Positions 21,200 to 31,988 of a DNA stretch of 64,000 nt are shown here, piece after piece. Source of the DNA: Charina bottae. Taxonomy: Eukaryota; Chordata; Lepidosauria; Squamata; Charinaidae. Below the pieces are notes generated by a model. The model had not been told where the DNA came from and searched no databases. It was given only the letters and a program-made list of their open reading frames with translations. The position numbers and the translations under genes were made by a program. Positions within the stretch are counted from its first letter, which is position 1; every line of letters begins with the position of its first letter. The stretch lies in assembly GCA_023362775.1 (NCBI GenBank), contig JALMGJ010000016.1:1692501-1756500 (forward strand), read 5' to 3'.

Positions 21200-24138
21200 G
21201 GGAGGTGTTTGGCGAACAGGAATGCAACCAGCTACCCCCCCACTGGCAAACAGACTGTGCCATAGAGCTCATACTGGGAGCCACATTCCCCAAACCGAAA
21301 ATGTATGCAATGACCCAAAAAGAACTACACGAACTATGCAAGTTCATAGACAAAAACCTGGCATGAGGGTTCATTGAGCCAGCTAATTCCCCCTTGGCAG
21401 CCCCGGTCCTTTTCAGAAAGAAAAAAGATGGATCCCTATGCTTGTGCACCGATTACAGGGGACTCAATGCCATATCGGTCACAAACCAATACCCCTTACC
21501 ACTGCTGAAAGATATGCTGGCACAACTAGCAAAAGGGAAAATATTTACAAAATTGGACCTGAGGGAAGCATATTACAGGGTCAGAAAAAGGGAGGGGGAT
21601 GAATGGAAAACAGCTTTTAACTGTCCCCTAGGCTCATTCCAGTACCGTGTCCTCCCATTCGGGATTGCGGGGGGGCCAGGCATATTTATGAAATTTATTA
21701 ACGAGGTCCTGTACGAATTCCTATACCAGGGAGTCATCGTCTACCTAGACGACATCCTGATCTTTTCAGAGAACAAAGAACACGAACAGTTAGTAAAAGC
21801 AGTACTTGAAAAGCTCCTCGAAGCAAAACTATATGTTAAACTGACCAAGTGCGAGTTTAATAAAGAAAAACTAGACTTCCTGGGCTTCCGCATATTGCAT
21901 AAGGGCATCGAAATGGACCCTGCCAAAGTACAAGCAGTCCTAGGATGGGAACCCCCGTGAACCAGAAGGCAACTACAGGCTTTCATAGGGTTCGCCAATT
22001 TCTACAGAGAATTTATTAGAAATTTCGCGCAAATCACCCTGCCATTAACTGACTTATTAAAAACAAAAAAGAAGGGGATTAAACCAAACGTGAAACAGGC
22101 CAGCGCTAAGATGAAGTGGACGCCGGAGTGCCAGGAAGCCTTCGACAAACTCAAAGCCCTCTTCACAGCGGAGCCCATACTAAAGCACCCCGAGGTTAAC
22201 AAACCATTCATAATCCATACGGACGCATCCGATAATGCAATAGGGTCAATCTTACTGCAAGCCGATGAAAAGAACAAACTGAGACCCTGCACTTATATCT
22301 CCAAGAAGTTCAGCGACACGGAAAAACGCTGGCATGTTTGGGAGAAGGAAGTGTTCGCTGTCCGGCATGCACTAGCCATGTGGAGACACCTACTGGAGGG
22401 CTCATCCATGCCATTCGAAGTGTGGACTGACCACAAAAACCTAGAGGCACTCAAAGCCCCTAGAAAACTAAACCCCAAACAGCTACGCTGGGCTGAGTTC
22501 TTCAGCAGATTCAATTTCAAATTCAATTTGAAGTACTTCCCGGGGGGAAAAACCACCTGGCAGAGACTGCCGCAACATGAAGGGAAGGCAGAAGAGGTCA
22601 CAGAATCACTGTTCCCACGCAGCCAGACATCCACAACAAACAACCAAGTAACACAGAACGTGCAAGGGGGGAACTTAGCAATCACACAAAGGCAGGAGGA
22701 GCGGCAAGCTGGAAAATCCCCACTAGAAGTGGAAATACAAAGAGCAATCCAGGACGACACATGGTGGGGCACAAACAAAGAAATGCTACAGGAACACGAT
22801 GGGGGTTGGTGCAAAGATGACAAGTTAGATGTACCCAACACAGTCAGAAAACGGGTACTCGAAAACAGCCACGACCATAAAACAGCGGGGCACTTCGTCT
22901 TTGTCAAGACCATCCACCTCGTGAGATGCCAATTTTGGTGGCCCACGTTGCGTAGAGACGTAAAGGCATATGTGAAATCCTGCCCGATTTGTGCCACAGC
23001 AAAACGGACAATAGGAAAACCCACAGGATTGCTGCAAAATGTTGCAAGTCCCACCCAAACATGGAGACAGATTGCCATGTACTTCGTGGTGGACCTGCCT
23101 GCGAGCAAACGCAAAACAGCAATCTGGGTGGTGACAGACCTCTTCTCAAAACAAGCCCACTTCATCGCATGCAACGGGATCCTGACAGCACCAAAGATGG
23201 CCAAACTGTTCATCCAAAACATCTACCGAATACATGGGACACCCGATCGCATCATCAGCGACCGTGGCAGTACATTCACATCAAAATTCTGGAGGGAGTT
23301 CTTAAAACTAATTGGAGCAGAACAAGGACTGAGCAGTGCGTTCCACCCGTGCACAGATGGAGCGTTGGAACGCCGGGTTTCCATACTCGAGCAATACCTC
23401 CGATGCTACATAAGTTACCAGCAAGACGACTGGGTAGACTTGCTGCCATTCGCAGAAGTGGCGTACAATAACGCAATACACCAGAGCACCGGATTCACAC
23501 CATTTAAAATAGCCACAGGACAAGATTTTGCTACCATCCCAGAGGTGACCATGATCAACAGAGAAGACGCGCACGGACCATTACAAGCAGACAAGTGGAT
23601 CAAGAAAATAACAAGCAATTGGCCAGTAATGCTACAAACATTACAAGAAGCAAAGGCTACATACAAAAAGTATGCAGATGAGAAAAGAACGACAGAGTGG
23701 GAACTCAAGGAAAGGGACAAAGTTTACCTCTTGACAAAAAACCTAAGATCAACACAAGCATCACGAAAACTAGCCCCAAGATTCATCGGACCGTTCTCCA
23801 TAATGAAAGTAATTAACCCAGTAACGGCAAGACTGCACCTACCAAAATCACTGAAGAAGGTCCATCCAGTTTTCCACACAAGCTTACTAAAACAGTACCA
23901 CCTATCACACCAATGGCACCCAGAAGCCCCAGAACCAACAGCGACTATCGTAAATGGAGAACCGCACTTTGAGATCGATGACATCTTTGACTCAGGGTGG
24001 CATAGGGGACAGCTCCAATATTTAGTTAAATGGCAACACCTACCAGTCGGCTTCAAAGAATGGGTGGCAGCCCGACATATGCAAGCACCTGAACTAATTA
24101 AATGCTTCCACCGCAAATTCCCCGAAAAACCCCATTGA
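21181..24138 (+). pseudogene. pol: RT, RNase H, integrase, chromodomain (two stops)
   Basis: Single frame with two TGA stops, at 21364-21366 and 21958-21960. RT spans about 21390-21950 with YLDD at 21742-21753. RNase H spans about 22185-22560 (HTDASDNAIGSILLQ; EKEVFAVRHAL; TDHKNL). Integrase has an HHCC zinc finger (about 22867-22995), a second catalytic Asp (23260-23262) and a Glu (23368-23370) in D-35-E spacing. The expected first Asp is Tyr (TAC 23080-23082). The C-terminal 60 residues (about 23970-24135, YLVKWQHLPVGFKEW) form a chromodomain, the mark of chromoviruses, which bind histone marks to guide insertion. The copy is dead. Confidence 0.92.
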
Positions 24139-24212
24139 CTAACACACTAACATTTTTTTTTATCATTGCAGTTATCTTAACGAACTTTAATTAAAGCATG
24201 GAAATGCATGAA

Positions 24213-24254
24213 GGCGAAAGAAGGGAGGGGGTGGAAGATCTTGGGCCGGAGGCA
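24213..24254 (+). promoter_or_regulatory. Probable polypurine tract
   Basis: Purine-rich stretch (gcgaaagaagggaggggg, about 24213-24231) just upstream of the 3' LTR, in the position of a plus-strand primer. It is separated from the LTR by about 20 nt, so the exact primer is uncertain. Confidence 0.5.
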
Positions 24255-24635
24255 TGTCAGGACTCCGACAAGCACTCAGAGCTCTGCCATTAAGAAACCA
24301 GTTGCGAGAACAAAAGGAAAGCGAAGCTAGCATGGAAGCGGCAATCAGCGCCGGAACGAAAACAATAAACCACAAACGACTGAAGCCCAACGATGATTGA
24401 CAGACAATTAAGAACGGATACTTACCTGACCCAGGCGTGGGAAGGTTCACAATGGGGGGAGGTGGGGCTCACAGGGAAAAAGATTTAAATACCCATAGAC
24501 ACTCAAGTTCCCCATTCCTGTCTTTCTTGACGCTAACTCGTGTAAGCCGAATAAACCGTTTGCTTCCCAACGTGAGCGTGTGCATGTAGTTACTGGGAGA
24601 AACACCAACGGACCATGTTGTAGCGATCCCTGACA
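24255..24635 (+). repeat. 3' LTR
   Basis: 381-bp copy of 19115-19495 with about 17 hand-counted differences, many at CpG sites. Followed directly by CCCAA, the second copy of the target duplication. Confidence 0.95.
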
Positions 24636-24727
24636 CCCAAACAGTGAATGATCATCACAAAATGTACATATATAAGATAGGTAATCATTATGTTTTGTAA
24701 ATAGTGATTGTAAAGCCATATGTTGGG

Positions 24728-24815
24728 TCAGCTATTTATTTATTTAATTTATTTATTTATCATATTTATATCCCGCCCATCTCCCTCTCAAGGAGGGACC
24801 CTGGGTGGTTTATTT
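24728..24815 (-). mobile_element. CR1/L2-type LINE 3' end fragment
   Basis: Read on the minus strand: 'aaaccacccagggtcc', 'gagatgggcgggatataaa', then (AAAT)n. This matches the 3' end of the CR1/L2 element at 42.13-42.21 kb. Only the last 90 bp are present. Confidence 0.85.
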
Positions 24816-25225
24816 ACTAAGCTATACTTAGTATGTTTAACCTATAAGTCCTAATGAAATGTATGGGAGGTTGAGACTCACCTCTGGAGTCTAGAGATTA
24901 ATGGCACATCCATTTAGCTCCCTTTTGACAAATAACCAGGTCTCCCTTGTTGAACAAAAGGAGTGAAGAATTTATGTGTAATATTTTCTTCCTTTTTCCT
25001 CGGAATCATCCAAATGGGGTGGAAAATATTTCTTTTCCCTGACTTATTAAAGTGGGTGATGAGCTACATAGGGCTACTTCATATGTTTATTAACTTGAGA
25101 TATTCAGTCCCTGATACACATATGTCAGGGCTCAGAAGGTAAAAAAAAACATAATATAACAATATATGGGAAATAACCTATAGAATGGATAGGCACAGTT
25201 TTCAACCAACCAACCAAAAAACCAA
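24816..25225. other. No gene recognised
   Basis: AT-rich sequence with no recognised feature. Confidence 0.4.
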
Positions 25226-25332
25226 AAAAGAGAAAAGGAAAAGAAAAGAAAGGAAAGGAAAGGAAAGGAAAGGAAAGGAAAGGAAAGGAAAGGAAAGGAA
25301 AGGAAAGGAAAGGAAAGGAAAGGAAAGGAAGG
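25226..25332. repeat. (AAGGA)n microsatellite
   Basis: About 18 perfect AAGGA units (25245-25330), preceded by AAAAG variants. Confidence 0.97.
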
Positions 25333-25971
25333 TAAAATGTGTAGCTCAACAGCCACACATTGCTGTCTTGATAACTTGACAATATTTGCCTGGAATTGGG
25401 AAGCAAACCCACCATGGCTAATGTTGAGTCCTAGAAAATAAGATGAAAATACTATGGTCTAACAAAACAGATAGTGAGGATAGATATTATGAGCAGTGGT
25501 GCTACCAAAACTCAGAATTAGATGATTTATAATTTGAATTTAGTAATGTTAACTCTTAAATGTATAGAAAATCCTCACTTTAAATTAATAAACTATTTAA
25601 GATTCAGATTTTTCATAATTCAACAACATATTTACCTCTGATCAATGTATTTGATCAGGCTGTGCCTGGTTGGCGTGGCCAAGCAGCCAAACTCCACTAC
25701 CTCTTCTTTAATGGCAACAGCAACATGCTGGGTTTTGTGATGAATAGGAATCCTCATTCTGCTTCTGCCCTTTCTGATTCTGGAGCCTCTATTTCTGTTG
25801 GTGGCTTCATGTCCGCATGCCATTGTAAACAAAACAAATGAGACAATAGCTTATCAGAGTAGGATACTGAAATGCATAAGGTGGAGAAAATAAACCATAT
25901 TATATATGTCATGTTCCCAAACTGCATTTTGATGTTACATATAAACAAACATTAAAAGATACTTTGAAATG
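25333..25971. other. No gene recognised
   Basis: Nothing recognised. Confidence 0.4.
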
Positions 25972-26331
25972 TTTTAATAATAAAAAGGTAAAGGTTCCCC
26001 CCACACATTTGTGCAGTCATGTCCGACTCTAGGGGCTGGTGCTCATCTCCGTTTCTTAGCCAAAGAGCCAGCGTTGTCTGAAGACGCTTCCACGGTCATG
26101 TGGCCGCATGATGTGAGTGGAACGCTGTTACCTACCCACCGAAGTGGTACCTATTAATCTACTTGCATTTGCATGCTTTCGAATTGCTAGGTTGGCAAGA
26201 GCTGGGGCTAGTGCGGGAGCTCACTCCATCACACGGGACAAGGGATTCGAATCTCTGAACTTGCGATCTTCCGATCGACAAGCCTGGCATCTTACCCGCT
26301 GAGCAACCACGCCCCTTGTATTTTAATAATA
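25972..26331 (-). mobile_element. Sauria SINE with 11-bp target duplication
   Basis: tRNA-derived SINE (25983-26320) read on the minus strand. The head is 'ggggcgtggttgctcagcgg' (A box) with B box 'gattcgaatccc' and the 3' end is 'gagtcggacatgactgcac', the RTE-BovB-type tail. Flanked by TTTTAATAATA (25972-25982 and 26321-26331). BovB machinery is the expected mobiliser. Confidence 0.92.
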
Positions 26332-29306
26332 GGGGACTTTTATTTTCCATTATACCTTTGCATTCATATCCCAGTGAGAAAGTTAGAAATTACAGCAATG
26401 TCAGTTTGCCTTTTCATTAATTGTAACAGCTAAATAAGTAGAAAATAAAAGAAAGGAAAGAAGAAACTGTGTAATTAATTAATTAATTAATTAATTTCTG
26501 ACTAGCAGAAATTAATTTGAATGGAGGATTAATCCTGGAGAAGGCTGTAGGTTGTCACCAAGAATATGAAAGAGTAAATAAAATAGTAAAGTAAATAAAT
26601 AGTAAATAGTAAAGAAAATTTATCCTGCATGGAGGATACAGTAGATGGAATCAACTGTGACTCTTTCAGAAAGAAATTAGTACACTTGAGTTTATAGCAG
26701 TTTCCATTCTATTCCAGCCTGAGATGATGATGGCGGTGGTGGTGGTGGTATTCAGGTCCTTTGAAGAAAACTCCAAAGTGACTCTTAGCCTGGGGTGGAA
26801 GGAAACTATTGAGAAAGATTGATTGAGAAAAAACTGTTGAGAAGAAACTAATTCTTTCTTGCTGACTCCAGTTTTCTGGATTCTCCAGACATGAATATAA
26901 GAGGGGGAGGAAATAAAGCACAATGATACCTGCAAGATTGATGTCAGCTCCACTATGTAGACCAGACCAAGAAATCAACTCCACAGGAATTTTCAGGCCT
27001 TTTGGCTATAAAATAAATTTGTAACTCCACAGGAAGATTAAAATTACTTAGTTAAGATAGTAACAATAGTAACAAAATCTTGCAAGTCTGATTATACTCA
27101 TGTGAATTAGGGAGGTGTCTGAGCCACTTTCACGTTCCTTCTGCCTGTTTTGGATTTAAGGCATGTTTTTCTCCTTTTTGCTTTGGTAATGGATCTCACC
27201 TATTTCTGTCAAGGTAATCTTTACTCTCAACAACGACTGTGTATTGTACCAATAACACTCCTTCCTTTCCAGTCACTGATGGCTGCCCCTGCACACTACT
27301 TTGTCTTGAGCTGCTGGCCCAGTAAATTTCTTTCTTTCTTTATTTATTTATTTAACTGGCCCTTTCTTTTTCCTTTTTCAAATTGTTCTACAGGGAAAAT
27401 GGTAAAACAGACTCTCTGACTTCTCTTGCCAAACTATGGTAGAGAGGAGAAGCAGAGAAAGAAAGAGATGTATTTGGGAGTTCGCTGATCATTACAGATA
27501 TTCTGACCCTGACCAAGGATTCAGCTGCAGTAGCTACTAGTAATTCATCTTCCTTTTGTTGTAGACATTGTAGGAAGTGAGCCATCTTAGTCTATGTCCT
27601 GTCCCAGACTTTGATTTCTCTTGATGGTATTTATTCATAAATAAAATAGTAATGACCTTCCTTTAAGAGATGTTTGTGAGGATGAATGAACTAAGAATTT
27701 TAAAGCACATTATGTGTAAGATTGCTATATAAATGGTAATCGAAACAGCATCTTTGGTACTGAAACACAAAATAACTTCACTTCTATGGAATGTTAGCAC
27801 CAGATGCTTTATAAAACATTAAAAACGCTGGGGGATTACTATAGAAAAGAGTTGCTTTTCCATCATCCCAGCATGTTATAGTGAGAAGAAAAACTCGGTA
27901 AAAATGGAAAGGGAAACTGGAATAAATATTGAACAGGACTTTCAAAATTGATGGATTTAATGACTTTGAAATGGTACATCTTTGGTACATTTTCTTTATG
28001 TCTGAGTTGAATATTAAAGTCTTCATGCTGGCTTTGTATGATTAAGTCGAGCTTCATACTGTTTAAACATGTGAGAAAAGGATCGAGCTTCATGCTGTAT
28101 AAACATGTCAGAAAAGGAAACATTTGCAGATATTTTGAAAGGGTATAAATCAATAGATTGAATTTAAATTATTAATATTAAAAGAGGAAAATAAAATGGG
28201 ACTGAGCGAGCTTATGCGTCTTTCTCAAAATTAAGACTCATATGTTCAGAAGGACTCAATTTTGGGTAATTGTGTACGGTCAACATTGTACTCTGATAAA
28301 GGACAAAGGAAGGAAAGGAAAGAATCAGACTAAAGGTGGGCAATCATGCTCTGTTATGCACTTGGTACAGATTGAAGTTGAGCATACAAGTGAATGACTG
28401 TACAGGTGAACTTCCTCTTTGGCCATCCTTACAACATACTATTCTCTCTCTGTACGTGTGTATGTGTGTTTCTGTGTATATGTGTGTGTGCATTTCATCT
28501 TTCACCCTAGCAAAAGTATTATCCCTTTGATTTTCTACCCCACTAAAGGATAGGGGAGAGGAAAGGTTAAAACAAGGGTGCTTTTTAAGGAAAATCTAGC
28601 TCAGCTGCTAAGGCAACCAGGCTGGTATTTCCTGACCATGATCTAAGACAGAGGTTGACATGTTGTATTCCTGGGTGACAGGATACCTACACAACACCCC
28701 TAAAGGATGTGCGTGGAACCTGAAATTGAAACATTTTATTATTATTGTTTAAATGGATTTTCATCCATTATGAAAATTATTAGCTTATTATGAAATATTA
28801 TAATAAAAATATTAGCTTATGAGACAGCTCTTGTATGGTTTCAGTGCTCTTGCAGATCTCACAAGATTTCACATGAGAACAAACAAGATCTTGGTATCTG
28901 TATATGAATCTCCAGGGTTGAGATTTCTGACATCTGATAAAATTTCAGCCATTTTTCTTTAAAGGGACCTGGGTTTTGTGGAATATAATTTGAATGGTCC
29001 CCTTTCCCTGTAAATTAAATACATATCTTGTTTTTATTACTTTTGTAATATTTTTTGTCACAAGTATTTCATAACTAGATTACTTCTGTGTGTGCATCCC
29101 TTAGAAAATTACACCCAAGAATTGGATAACACCCATATTCAGACATGCAACTTAATGCAGCTCAACATTACTTTCAGTCTATACATGTCTACAGACATAA
29201 TCCCATCCACATTCAAGTCTAGGGATGGGAAACAAGTTCTCACTCCTCTGTTTGTTAAAGCTATACCCACTAATTCTACAAAGTTCCTAGAAAAAAAAAA
29301 TCTAAG
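26332..29306. other. No gene recognised
   Basis: About 3 kb without a recognisable gene. Simple tracts only: (TTAA)n at 26472-26500, GGTGGT at 26733-26747, CTTT/TTTA at 27328-27355, TG-rich at 28455-28492, poly(A) at 29291-29300. Confidence 0.4.
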
Positions 29307-29529
29307 CAGGACTATATAGCTATGAAGGTTCTCAGTCATCCAGGTGGAATTTTCTGTAGCTTGAATCATGTCAACTGGATTTCTATTTTCTTAATGGAAA
29401 CGTTTCGCTCCTTATCCAAGGGGCTTCTTCAGTCTGAGCAAAGTTGGTAAGGGAATCCTAAATATGTTCCTAGGTAGCTGTGTGACCTTACACCTGGGGC
29501 TAGATCATGGTTATATTGAGATGTAATTT

Positions 29530-30119
29530 TTATGTCCTTTTATCATCTAATGGAGGGTCGTTAAAAACACCATGCTGCTGTTGAGCTTCTGAAATGGTCT
29601 TAATCTTCCTAGGCACAGAAGACAACACGGGGAGGAAGATGGGGGAGAGTTTGTGCCTGAGGCCCCCACCTCTATTCAAGGAAGGATTTTCCAAGTTGGC
29701 ATAAATGGATTCCTTGACCCCTCTCTCAAACCACCTATCTTCTCTGTCTAAAATGTGAACATTAATGTCCTCAAATGAGTGTCCTTTTTCTTTTAGATGA
29801 AGATAAACTGCTGACTCTGGTCCTGTGGTGTTATTTCTCCTGTGTTGTGCCATCCTCCTGTACATAGGTTGTTTGGTTTCTCCAATGTAGAGTTCAGAGC
29901 ACTCCTCACTGCACTGGATTGCATAAACTACATTGCTTTTCTTATGTTTTGGAGTTTGATCTTTGGGGTGTACAAGCCTCTGTCTCAGTGTGTTGGTGGG
30001 TTTGAAATATACAGGTATGTGGTGTTTGCCAAATATCCGTTTTATCTTTTCAGACACGCCAGCCATGTAGGGAATGACCAGGTTCTTTCGTTTACTCTGA
30101 GTCTCAGCCCTATCTGTCG
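29530..30119 (-). pseudogene. GIY-YIG endonuclease domain of Penelope-like element, left arm
   Basis: C-terminal part of a Penelope/Neptune-type protein, the GIY-YIG nuclease that nicks target DNA. The frame is open from the arm start (30119) to the stop at 29530; the first ATG is at 30066. Key features: IPVYFKPTNTLRQRLVHPKD linker, NVVYAIQC followed by ECSELYIGET (GIY-YIG core), RMAQHRRNN, the ERGVKESIYANLENPSLNRG catalytic-helix region and RHKLSPIF near the end. The RT domain expected upstream is absent because the arm is 5'-truncated. The 178-residue translation is identical to that of the right arm. Confidence 0.9.
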
Positions 30120-30123
30120 ACAG

Positions 30124-30713
30124 CGACAGATAGGGCTGAGACTCAGAGTAAACGAAAGAACCTGGTCATTCCCTACATGGCTGGCGTGTCTGAAAAGATA
30201 AAACGGATATTTGGCAAACACCACATACCTGTATATTTCAAACCCACCAACACACTGAGACAGAGGCTTGTACACCCCAAAGATCAAACTCCAAAACATA
30301 AGAAAAGCAATGTAGTTTATGCAATCCAGTGCAGTGAGGAGTGCTCTGAACTCTACATTGGAGAAACCAAACAACCTATGTACAGGAGGATGGCACAACA
30401 CAGGAGAAATAACACCACAGGACCAGAGTCAGCAGTTTATCTTCATCTAAAAGAAAAAGGACACTCATTTGAGGACATTAATGTTCACATTTTAGACAGA
30501 GAAGATAGGTGGTTTGAGAGAGGGGTCAAGGAATCCATTTATGCCAACTTGGAAAATCCTTCCTTGAATAGAGGTGGGGGCCTCAGGCACAAACTCTCCC
30601 CCATCTTCCTCCCCGTGTTGTCTTCTGTGCCTAGGAAGATTAAGACCATTTCAGAAGCTCAACAGCAGCATGGTGTTTTTAACGACCCTCCATTAGATGA
30701 TAAAAGGACATAA
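30124..30713 (+). pseudogene. GIY-YIG endonuclease domain of Penelope-like element, right arm
   Basis: Mirror copy of the left-arm reading frame: open from the arm start, first ATG 30177, stop at 30711-30713. It has the same GIY-YIG core and the same conserved Glu in the ERGVKESIY helix. It has no inactivating mutation but lacks the RT domain, so it cannot replicate by itself. Whether the nuclease fragment is translated is unknown. The 3' UTR that follows contains the hammerhead-like core at 30811-30841. Confidence 0.9.
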
Positions 30714-30810
30714 AAATTACATCTCAATATAACCATGATCTAGCCCCAGGTGTAAGGTCACACAGCTACCTAGGAACATATTTAGGATTCCCTTACCAAC
30801 TTTGCTCAGA

Positions 30811-30841
30811 CTGAAGAAGCCCCTTGGATAAGGAGCGAAAC
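30811..30841 (+). ncRNA. Hammerhead-like core, right arm (mirror at 29402-29432)
   Basis: CTGAAGA (30811-30817), one A, a stem of six pairs with one C-A mismatch (30819-30825 with 30830-30836) closed by GGAT, then GAAAC (30837-30841). The same architecture occurs in the 9.3-kb monomer, where the mismatch position is a T-A pair. The exact mirror in the left arm lies at 29402-29432 on the minus strand. Confidence 0.4.
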
Positions 30842-30902
30842 GTTTCCATTAAGAAAATAGAAATCCAGTTGACATGATTCAAGCTACAGGACTATATAGA
30901 TT

Positions 30903-31756
30903 ATATAGAGCAGGGGTCGGCAACCGTTTTTGTACCAGGGACCACCTCCGTCGGAAATTTTTTCCCAAGGACCGGGGCGGGGTTTGTGGGCGGCAGCCAA
31001 TTGGTTGGATGGGGGTGGGGTTTGTGGGTGGCAACCACTCGGACAGATGGGGGCAGGGTTTGCAGGCCTGCCACTCCTCTACCAATCAGCCTCCCCTCGC
31101 GGCAGTGGCGCGCGCGGTGAGGCTTTTTGCCTCCCTTCCGCTCCGTGCAGCATTTTTTCATGGATCCGAAGGCATTTTCGAGGTCCCCGGAGCCTGCCCT
31201 TTTGATGGGGCACCCCAGTGGGGTGCAGAGCAGACTTTTCACCCCCCACACACTTTTGATCCCCATGTTTTTTTCGGCCCCTACCGGTAGCACGGGCGTG
31301 CCTCCACTTCCCTGCCGCACAGCTGATCAGCATGGAGATTTTCCACCTGCCCCCCCCCACCGCCACTTTCTGTGGTGATCCGAGGCTTTTTTGCCTCACG
31401 ACAGTGGCGCTCTGCCAAGAAAAGCTGCGGTTGCGAGGCGAAAAAGCCTTGGATCACCACAGAAAGTGACAGGGGAGCACCCCGGGCCGGAAAATCTCCA
31501 CACCGGTCAGCTGTGTGGCAGGGAGCCTTGCTGCAAGTGCCCACGCTGCCTACGTCACGAGGGGAGGCTGATTGGCAGGGGTGATCCTTGGCCTGACTCC
31601 GCCCGCCCTTCTTTGCTGCGTGCTGATAGGTGGAGGTGTTTCCCCTTCCGGGCTCCCAGTAATCAGCTGCTCTGGCTCACCCTGCAGCCCACTTCCTAAC
31701 AGCCCGCAGACCACCAGTGGTCCATGGACCACAGGTTGCAGACCCCTGATATAGAG
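30903..31756. mobile_element. GC-rich hAT-type DNA transposon, 8-bp target duplication
   Basis: Element 30911-31748 (838 bp) has inverted ends CAGGGGTCGGCAACC and GGTTGCAGACCCCTG and is flanked by ATATAGAG (30903-30910 and 31749-31756). The 8-bp duplication and CAG...CTG termini indicate the hAT superfamily. No transposase is present. The interior is GC-rich with nested inverted repeats (31075-31100 with 31559-31583; 31372-31398 with 31435-31462). It lies 3 bp from the right target repeat of the Penelope-like dimer. Confidence 0.92.
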
Positions 31757-31988
31757 GACCTTGAAGCCACATCTCCTAGGGAACTGGCTTAATCTGCTAC
31801 TCAACTTGCATGTCAGAAAATGTGAGAAGAGTCTAAAAATTGCTCAAAACGTAATAAGCAGGTTGTATATTTTTTTTCATATTTGGTGGCAATGTTGTAA
31901 AGCTCAATTCTGGAAAATGATTCATACTAGAAACAAATTAAAAGGTGAATTCCTATTTTAAGCTGCAATATTATTATTAAGCTTTGCT
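31757..31988. other. Short spacer, nothing recognised
   Basis: AT-rich spacer between the hAT element and the RTE insertion. Confidence 0.4.

Larger units (their letters stand above)
19110..24640 (+). mobile_element. Ty3/gypsy chromovirus LTR retrotransposon, complete but inactive
   Basis: Both LTRs are 381 bp, start TGTCAG and end TGACA, and the whole is flanked by the 5-bp duplication CCCAA (19110-19114 and 24636-24640). The internal order gag, protease, RT, RNase H, integrase, chromodomain identifies a Ty3/gypsy chromovirus. By hand count the LTRs differ at about 17 of 381 positions, indicating an old insertion. Gag and pol contain several stops, frameshifts and a catalytic substitution, described in the separate entries. 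Confidence 0.95.
29307..30899. mobile_element. Inverted head-to-head Penelope-like dimer, 12-13 bp target duplication
   Basis: Two arms of 766 bp (29354-30119 on minus, 30124-30889 on plus) are exact reverse complements, separated by only 4 nt (30120-30123). Each arm carries the C-terminal GIY-YIG endonuclease region and the 3' UTR of a Penelope-like element, with the 3' ends facing outward. The outer left end has an extra tail of about 34-36 nt (29320-29353/55) that the right end lacks; the monomer at 9.3 kb has the same tail. The dimer is flanked by CAGGACTATATAG (29307-29319 and 30887-30899). A single duplication around both arms implies one insertion event. Confidence 0.93.

Noticed and set aside
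22293..23222. 309-codon open frame on the minus strand
   Set aside because: Antisense shadow of the chromovirus RNase H/integrase region; no domain of its own.
29842..30401. Two 119-codon frames spanning the palindrome centre
   Set aside because: Antisense shadows of the GIY-YIG frames that read across the inverted-repeat centre; they differ only through the 4-nt spacer.
29307..30899. Palindrome as a sequencing or assembly artefact
   Set aside because: The outer flanks are different unique sequence, the two ends differ by a 34-36 nt tail, and one target duplication surrounds the unit. An artefactual palindrome would continue into mirrored flanks. Long reads are still worth checking.
30874..31804. 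Several frames of 60-139 codons
   Set aside because: They arise from GC-rich, stop-poor sequence of the hAT element; no recognisable domain.
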